A program made the position numbers and the translations under genes. DNA of 64,000 nucleotides, from contig JAWDGP010006906.1 of assembly GCA_033675545.1 (NCBI GenBank), positions 97,342-161,341 of the forward strand, read 5' to 3'. This DNA comes from Elysia crispata. Lineage: Eukaryota; Mollusca; Gastropoda; Plakobranchidae. Below, piece by piece: positions 58,301 to 64,000 of this stretch (position 1 is the first letter of the stretch; every line of letters begins with the position of its first letter). The notes under the pieces were generated by a model. It made no database searches, had not been told where the DNA came from, and saw only the letters and a list, made by a program, of their open reading frames with translations.

Positions 58301-59767
58301 TTCACTAATGGTGTTCTCACACACAAGAAAACTCCTGGAGTTATAGATAAAAGGCCTGGTGGTTTGAAACAACCAGGTAAAAGTTTTAGTCCATTGTTCT
58401 CATCCATAGCATCTACTTCTGGTACATCTGGGATGAAAAATACAAATTTAATGTCTACGTCCAAAATTAGTTTAACTAATGGACTAGACCAACCTCGAGG
58501 TCCAAACAAAATCAATCGTCCATTCACTGGTTCACCTGGCATGTTGTCACGCAAACCTGTTGTAAAGGGCAAAGGCACATTCAATGATAATATTACTCTG
58601 TTGGAACTGTTTAAGCAACGCCAAGCTCGAGAAAATGCTAGAGAGAGCGGAGCTGACCTTAAAATCAAGCAAGAAGCTATTAAGCTAGCTAAACCTGTGA
58701 AAAAAGAATCTGACACTGCTAATGAGCACGAGTCATGCAGAGATAAAAATGAAGCAAAGAGAGTCCTAGTAGAGACCACCAGTCATTTGAAGGATGATGA
58801 CGACTTTGTCCTGGATCTAACTGGTCCAGATGCAAGTGACTTGCACAGTACGTCTCAAAAATCTTGTTCCCCCAAAAGACTCTCTGACTTTAAACCAACA
58901 AACAAAGGAAAGGTGAAAAAACGCTGGAAAAACATATTTCCTACTTTGTCAGGCAAAAAGCACAGAGACAAATTTAAGCGTTCAGGTAGCAGCAGATTTC
59001 CTAGAAATTTTGTGAGTGTTTGTGAAGGTGGTGATTATGATGATGTGGCAGTTATATCCAATCAAAAGAGACCCAAAGGAAAAAAGAAAAAGCTTAAGTA
59101 TATCATTGATGAGCTTGACTCCAATGATGATTTATGGAATGAAAAGGAATCTTCGATATTGACCAATGAAGAGAATTCTGTTGAACCTTCAAGAAACCCT
59201 AATGATCTTAATCATTCTCGCCAAAACAATGTTTTGGAAGAGGACTTATCAGAATCTGACAAGGATAGCAATTTGTCTCATCTTAATCCAAACCCTAGTG
59301 TTCTGGAGAGTAAGCAGCCTCCTATTAACACCATCCATAACCAGTCTTTACCATCAAGAGAAAAATTTGAAGCTGCCCCGTCAACCAGCGGGTTGAATGG
59401 TCACATCCTTGGCCGGGGAGAAATTGGGTTATCATACTTGGCTCAAGTCCGTAAGAAATTAATGGATGAGAGGAGGCAAAATTCAAGTGATATGCAGTCA
59501 AGAAGTTCTGTTGAATGTAGTGACATCAGTGGTTCTGAGGATAGGACTTCACACAAACGCTGCTCGGATGTAGCTTTTGAAGATGATGATGTTCACCCCA
59601 GAGCTAAGAGGCGTAGTGCTATTGGGGATGAAGAGTTCATAGAAGAGCAGGAGGACAGGAGAGATGTCATTGAAGAACCTGTCCCTTTTATGGTGCCTTG
59701 CCCTGTATGTACTCAATTAGTATTGGAGTCAAACATAAACAATCATCTAGACGGCTGCTTGATATGA
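48994..59767 (+). CDS. SPRTN: SPRTN (Spartan) DNA-protein crosslink metalloprotease
   Basis: Six exons (48994-49322, 52785-52893, 53271-53315, 54607-54681, 55010-55250, 58140-59767) give 808 residues with consistent phases. The ATG has an in-frame TAA 30 bases upstream. SPRTN is a replication-coupled protease that cleaves proteins crosslinked to DNA. The N-terminus has a MIU-like DLDLARRLQEEYDKE. The SprT domain follows (FLQFNDQFFWGQL, KWSPRMTL, LLKLRPRKDLVETLL), with catalytic HEMIH at 147-151 and the third ligand H166 in HGPNF. The zinc-binding subdomain (WWKCNGPCQKRPPYYG, then HQSTCGG) is complete. The SHP box for p97/VCP is 279-287 (FVGKGVTLG), and the UBZ4 finger has C787, C790, H802 and C806, two residues before the end. 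The tail between SHP and UBZ4 is about 500 residues, so the protein is far longer than human SPRTN (489). No canonical PIP box is visible. Confidence 0.96.
49323..52784 (+). other. SPRTN intron 1
   Basis: 3.5 kb, AT-rich. It holds one minus-strand MITE copy (50087-50692), a (TG)n run at 50994-51014 and a poly-T at 52443-52466. Nothing coding was recognised. Confidence 0.75.
50087..50692 (-). mobile_element. MITE family A, copy 1 (inverted, SPRTN intron 1)
   Basis: About 606 bases. On the minus strand it starts with CAGTTCACCTTGCATTCAAC, and its other end (plus strand) starts with CTGTACACCTCGGACCCAAC. These form an imperfect terminal inverted repeat. Internal blocks GTTGGCTGTT, AATGCTTGAAGTG and TTTATAGACA recur in the two copies in intron 5. 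No transposase frame is visible. The ends (CAG..., ACCTCG, AACGAAC) resemble pogo/Tigger termini; a TA precedes the left end. Confidence 0.8.
52785..52893 (+). CDS. SPRTN: SPRTN exon 2
   Basis: Acceptor ttatccatag, donor gtaaat. It completes the split Leu and encodes CAGLCVYEGRGGLCSVRL and KLRPRKDLVETLL. Confidence 0.95.
52894..54606 (+). other. SPRTN introns 2 and 3
   Basis: Intron 2 is 52894-53270 and intron 3 is 53316-54606. They are T-rich, with a short CTGT run near 52985-53010 and poly-A near 54120. No other feature was seen. Confidence 0.8.
53271..53315 (+). CDS. SPRTN: SPRTN exon 3 (catalytic HEMIH)
   Basis: A 45-base exon encoding HEMIHAFLFVTDHEK, with the zinc-binding HExxH. Acceptor tttcctcag, donor gtaag. 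Confidence 0.96.
54607..54681 (+). CDS. SPRTN: SPRTN exon 4
   Basis: 25 codons in phase 0. It encodes DHDDHGPNFKKHMYRIN, which carries the third zinc ligand. Acceptor ttttggcag, donor gtaaga. Confidence 0.95.
55010..55250 (+). CDS. SPRTN: SPRTN exon 5 (zinc-binding subdomain)
   Basis: Encodes VYHTFHDEV, WWKCNGPCQ, RPPYYG, TCGGTFIKVKEPEGYG and a Lys-rich end. It leaves in phase 1 at donor gtgagt. Confidence 0.96.
55522..56104 (+). mobile_element. MITE family A, copy 2 (SPRTN intron 5)
   Basis: Direct orientation. It starts AAGAACACCTTGCATTCAAC and shares the blocks CTGTTGGCTGTTA, GCTTTATAGACA and AACTAGTTCATTGAGT with copy 3. Its right end is degraded, so 56104 is approximate. Confidence 0.8.
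56231..56827 (+). mobile_element. MITE family A, copy 3 (SPRTN intron 5)
   Basis: The best-preserved copy, about 597 bases. Its left 24 bases (CAGAACACCTTGC, then ATTCAACGAAC) match the reverse complement of its right end (CAGTATACCTCGG, then ACTCAACGAAC) at 19 of 24 positions. A TA follows the right end; the left flank is TG, so a TA target duplication is only partly supported. Confidence 0.83.
57488..57645. mobile_element. MITE family B (158 bp, SPRTN intron 5)
   Basis: The left end CGGTAGAATCTG...TAAAGTCAACACCT is mirrored by the right end, whose reverse complement begins CAGTGGAATCTG...TAAAGTCAACACCT. This is a terminal inverted repeat of about 28 bases with few mismatches. A TA precedes the left end. 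A further AAAGTCAACTCTG copy lies inside. It is too short to encode anything. It is probably a non-autonomous Tc1/mariner-pogo relative. Confidence 0.75.
58140..59767 (+). CDS. SPRTN: SPRTN exon 6 (SHP box, long tail, UBZ4)
   Basis: Acceptor aatccccag. The first codon is completed as Asp (DKVQNLTTDIRAF). The exon carries the SHP box, a Lys-rich nuclear-targeting-like block (KVKKRWKN and KRPKGKKKKLK), the ITLLELFKQRQA helix and the UBZ4 finger. It ends in TGA. Confidence 0.96.
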
Positions 59768-62700
59768 TTTTTCAATTTAAGATAATTCATCAAGAATTGT
59801 GATTCTGAAGTGAAATTCTAAGCTGTGCTTTTGGAAATGTTCTAATTGTGTGTTTCCAGAGTTTATCCTTACATTTGCTCTTGGTGCTATCTTCTCAATT
59901 AAACATTACACAAAATCAATTTAACACAATGATAAATTTTTAACCTCATTGATGGAACTTCAAATATGAATAATATTACCTAATATTTTCTTAAGGAAGA
60001 ATGCTCATCCTTAATTTGTATATTACTCTCCCAAAATTTTTTAAAAACACTAAACTGTACATTTAATAGAAAAATGAGGTTTAAGTGCAGGAAACAATTA
60101 TCAAGAAAAGAAGCCTATATGAGCTTATTTCCTCTATTTTTCTTTCTTGATTTAGAAATTTTGTTACATTAAATTGTTTAAGATACCCTTAAGTTTCTCA
60201 AGGTTCAATATGGGGCATTGAAATTTTTCAAAATGATAGTGTTAACCATTTCATGATCTTTTGAAACTTTATCTCTTTTTGAAAACTGCAAGTTTTTTCA
60301 TAATTTCTCTTTTAATTTGAATATTTGAATATCTATAATTATTTTTTTTTATTTCAAACACTCTGAAGGTCTTAAAGTATTGCATGTAAATTTATTTTCT
60401 CATGTGGGAAAATTATAGCATTGACCATGCTGTGGTCTTGCTGTATACTTAATAATATTTTTATGCCAATATGTAAGAGGAGATAAATTAAGACAAAGTG
60501 TTAGATCAGGATTTTTCTGTTTCTTTTCCCCCTTCTTTTTATGACATATTGGTAAAATAATGAGAATAGCAGGTCTAAATATGAAATTGATGAAGTAAAA
60601 GATATGTTTGGATGTCTTTCAGCAAAATTTTCATCCCCTTATTTAGTTTTTATTTTTTTCTCGAGACACAAATGTAGACCTTTAAGAATTGAAAACAATC
60701 TATATGTTGTATTCAGAATAAGCGCCTAAAAAGATCATTTGAAACCATGCCATATAAAAGGTTTGAAAAAGGTATACTCCATTGTTGGCATTAGTAAAAT
60801 AGGATTTAGAAGTAATTTCTCAAAATCTATGTTTTCAACATTTAATTTGCAAAGGGGGTCCTGTTTTATTTTTGTCTAAATAAGGATATTTATTAAGGAG
60901 TTTCAAGGGATGGATAAACTATTAGTGAAATTCATTCTTGAAAAAAAAGTGTGAAGAGTTCAGGGAGGATACTTTAAAATTATTGTTCAACAAGAGCACA
61001 ATTAAAGATGGCCAGTGTGAAAATTAAGATAATACCACTGGAATTTTTGGAATTTTCCATGAAGATGATTTCGCAACTAATTTTTTTAAGTTAAGAGCTT
61101 TCTTCTTGTTTTCATCTTTATCATTTTTTTAAAATATAAATATACATAATATTCATACATTTTAACATTGTTTTGAAGGTAGCGTTTAATTTATGCACTG
61201 TGAAATACTGAAGTTTCAAAATTTTTTTTTTTAAGACCTGTAGATATACCCACAAGGCTGCCTTTGATTGATATTTAAATCTGCATCATTTTAAAGTTTA
61301 TGTCCCTATCTATTCATTAATTTTGTTGATGTATCTTTTCTTACTGTAAGGCTTAAGGCGGCCAGTAATCTCTGAAATTCTCATGGTGACGAATCTACAT
61401 GTATATGAAAATGAAGCTTTTTCTTGTCTAGAAAAGTCTTTCAGTTTGGGGATTTTGTTTATGTTTTTCAGTTTGAGGATTTTGTTTGTGTATTTCATGT
61501 AATTTCGCCCAGCACACAATAATTTAGGTAACATTCCTTTCCTTAATATGTACAATGCAGACGGCATGAATAGAAACACAAAGTCCTCTTTACTGTAGTT
61601 TTTTCCATGTATGCAGAAAACCTAAGTATTGATTTTTAGATAAATTTAACCTTTATCAGCTTTGTGATTATGCATTTAAAACTGGAAAGTAAATTTTGTG
61701 ATTTGTTTCTTATAAAAAAAAATGTTAAATATTTATTAGAGGTTTATAACAAATGTTCATGTCTCTTTAATTTAAGGACTATGGTATTCTCAAGTAATTT
61801 TGACTATGCAGAGGCTGAGAAATGATGTCTTTTTATAAATCTTGACCAAAAATTGCCTCATTCACTTCATTTTTCTAGTGATGGAGTTATCGGTTCCAAC
61901 CAGTCTTGCATGTCTATTGTATATTGTCTTATTTGTCAAAATCATGATTGCTCTAATGACATGCCAAATTGGTAGATATTAAACCATTTGAAAATGTGAA
62001 CTTAGTTGTTAAAACTTTTTTTTTCCCTTTTTGTTTTCTTAACCTCAAGCTGAATTATTTAAAAAACAATAGGAGAACAAAATGAACAGCAAAGATCAGT
62101 GTTTGTGATTCCATAAATCTATACGTGCCTTTTCTTAGAACCCTTATCTTATAGTTGTGGAACAACCTGTCTTTTTTTTTCTTTGTTTTAAAAAAAAAAT
62201 TGTTAAATATTTTTGCAGTCATTAAGTTACTTTTTTTTATATTACAAGTAATATGGAAGGATTGTTCTTTATACTGATAAACTTTAAACATAATGAAAAT
62301 TAGCTTTCAAAGTATACAACAATTTTTCTTTTGATACAAATTAATATGGACAGTTTATTTTCGAAGTACTTACATATGACTTTCAGAGCCAAGTTAAGTT
62401 TTTGAAAAATTAAGAGCACAAATCAGTTCTAATCTCACTTTAATCCTCTACATTTGAATTGCAAAGTCTTCTGATTTATTTGAAATAAAGGTTTATTCAA
62501 ATTTGGATTGGTTTAATAATATTACATGTTTATACTTTAATTCTGGTTTTGTTTTTCCTGCTGGATTTGACAGCAGGTGAGCTAGACCTAAGTGCATGAA
62601 AACTTCTCCTAAAACTCTTTATAATAAATATTAATACAAAATGAATGTTAAGACTAATAAGAGCCATTTTCATTGTTAAAACATGTACATGTACCACTAT

Positions 62701-64000
62701 AAAGTAATTTTTTGAATTACAACAAATCAGAGAGAACATTATTCTTTCGTTTGCTATAGCTTGCTTTTGATCAAACTCATAAACCTTACCCTCTTATCTT
62801 TACCATGGAAGCATAATTTGTTGAGTCCTCCATTACGTCAGCATAATTGCCAACATTGCATTTTTACATTCTTGTCATGAAACCTAATAAGTACATGTAT
62901 TCTGAGAAACATATAGGCAGTGCAGAATGTTGAAATTAAAAGTATGAAAGGCAAAAACAATGTTAAGAGATATGTTTTAGATAGTAGGAGTAGTGTCACT
63001 TCTTATATTTTCCATTGGGGTTGAAATATATGCTTAGTTGATGTAGATCATATTTTTCTGGGTGTTGTTCATTCTGTTAGAGGTGATTTGCAGTCATCAT
63101 TTAGCTTTGAGTTTTAGAAGGTTTAAGTTTCTATTTATACAGTTAATAAAATCATCAACACATTTCCCCATTTGACTACATCATTGTGGTGACGTTCAAT
63201 CAATTCATTGCTTCATCCAATCAAATGAACTTAACAGTTTTATAAATAGAGCTCATTACATTTTGAAAGCTCTTGAACCCACTTGAAAATCAAATGTGTT
63301 TAATCACACAGCATTTGCAATGACATTAGGTATAAGACAGTGACATGCAGATTTGCTGTCTTATAAAAACAAAAGATAATGACTGGGGCAAAACAATTAA
63401 TTTCTTAAAATCTTAAGTACCTAGCCTTTCGGTTTTAAAAAGTACTCTAATCTTTCTGGATATTTTTCATTCTTCAAAGCTTTCCGTTGTTTTGGATATT
63501 AATATTAATGTTTCCTGGTTTCATATAAATTTTTCAAATTTTTTTATTATTGTTCTTTTTTGAAAGGATATTAAATTACAAATAGATACCTTTTGTGCAT
63601 AATTTAGAAATTTTTGTATGCATAATACAGGTAATTAATATGCTGGGGCAAGGCGTCAGCCATAGACAAGTGAAGGTCATCCATTCAGGCTGTTCAATAG
63701 ATCGATAGATCGATAAAACTTTCGCATTTCAACAAACTGCATGTGTGTACATGTAGTAACTTAAAATATATGTCCAAGTTATGCTATGGTAATAATGAAA
63801 GTTCAGTGAAGCGAGACATTTCTATCAAAGCAATTGCTTTGACTTAGAGAAAAACTTTTCAAATGGGCACATGAAATATTCACCACACGAATGATTTTTG
63901 TTTTGTTTTGTTTCATGGTTATCATTTTATTATGAATTTGAGTTAATAAGAACTATGGAGTAATCTAGGTTTTTTAAAAAATCATTTTCATTGGAAGTTT
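59768..64000 (+). other. AT-rich 3' flank of SPRTN
   Basis: No gene recognised on either strand up to the window end. Possible polyadenylation signals are ATTAAA at 59898-59903 and AATAAA at 62484-62489. A 27-base unit is imperfectly duplicated at 61442-61495. Long microsatellites are absent. Confidence 0.45.
61442..61495. repeat. 27-bp imperfect tandem duplication
   Basis: CAGTTTGGGGATTTTGTTT and its following 8 bases are repeated once with three substitutions. Confidence 0.85.

Noticed and set aside
59200-59260. QNNVLEED as a PIP box of SPRTN
   Set aside because: It lacks the two aromatic residues needed for PCNA binding.

Overview
The window is nuclear DNA of an intron-rich animal. Long introns with GT-AG borders, AT-rich non-coding DNA and very many long microsatellites, together with three recognisable metazoan genes, suggest a lophotrochozoan. 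A gastropod mollusc is my guess, from overall texture only. No prokaryotic, viral or organellar features are visible.

All three genes lie on the + strand. (1) 890-1780: the last two coding exons of a neudesin (NENF)-like MAPR/cytochrome-b5-fold protein, whose 5' part lies before the window. (2) 24528-38209: a complete six-exon gene for a 723-residue single-pass membrane protein. It has a signal-like N-terminus, a transmembrane helix, a basic stop-transfer run, one PDZ domain whose second half is clearly of the periaxin/AHNAK type, and a long disordered tail. (3) 48994-59767: a complete six-exon SPRTN (Spartan) gene for an 808-residue DNA-protein crosslink protease with an intact HEMIH zinc site, an SHP box and a C-terminal UBZ4 finger. 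Exon phases agree across every junction of genes 2 and 3. I see no functional link between the three genes.

The rest is non-coding. 6.6-24.2 kb is intergenic and crowded with simple repeats: (CT)n, (CTGT)n, (CTA)n, (CTT)n, (TTA)n and poly-C. It also holds a tRNA-derived SINE (about 9.84-10.02 kb) and a frameshifted fragment of a non-LTR reverse transcriptase (about 11.0-11.2 kb). The introns of gene 2 carry kilobases of (CT)n/(CTGT)n on the sense strand. The AT-rich stretches of about 4-5 kb after each of the three stop codons are almost free of such repeats.

The SPRTN introns hold three copies of a family of about 600 bp with imperfect terminal inverted repeats, probably a pogo/Tigger-like MITE, and a second 158-bp MITE. 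One of the three copies is inverted relative to the other two, and together they bracket the exons of the protease domain. The most noteworthy item is gene 2, a membrane-anchored relative of periaxin/AHNAK.
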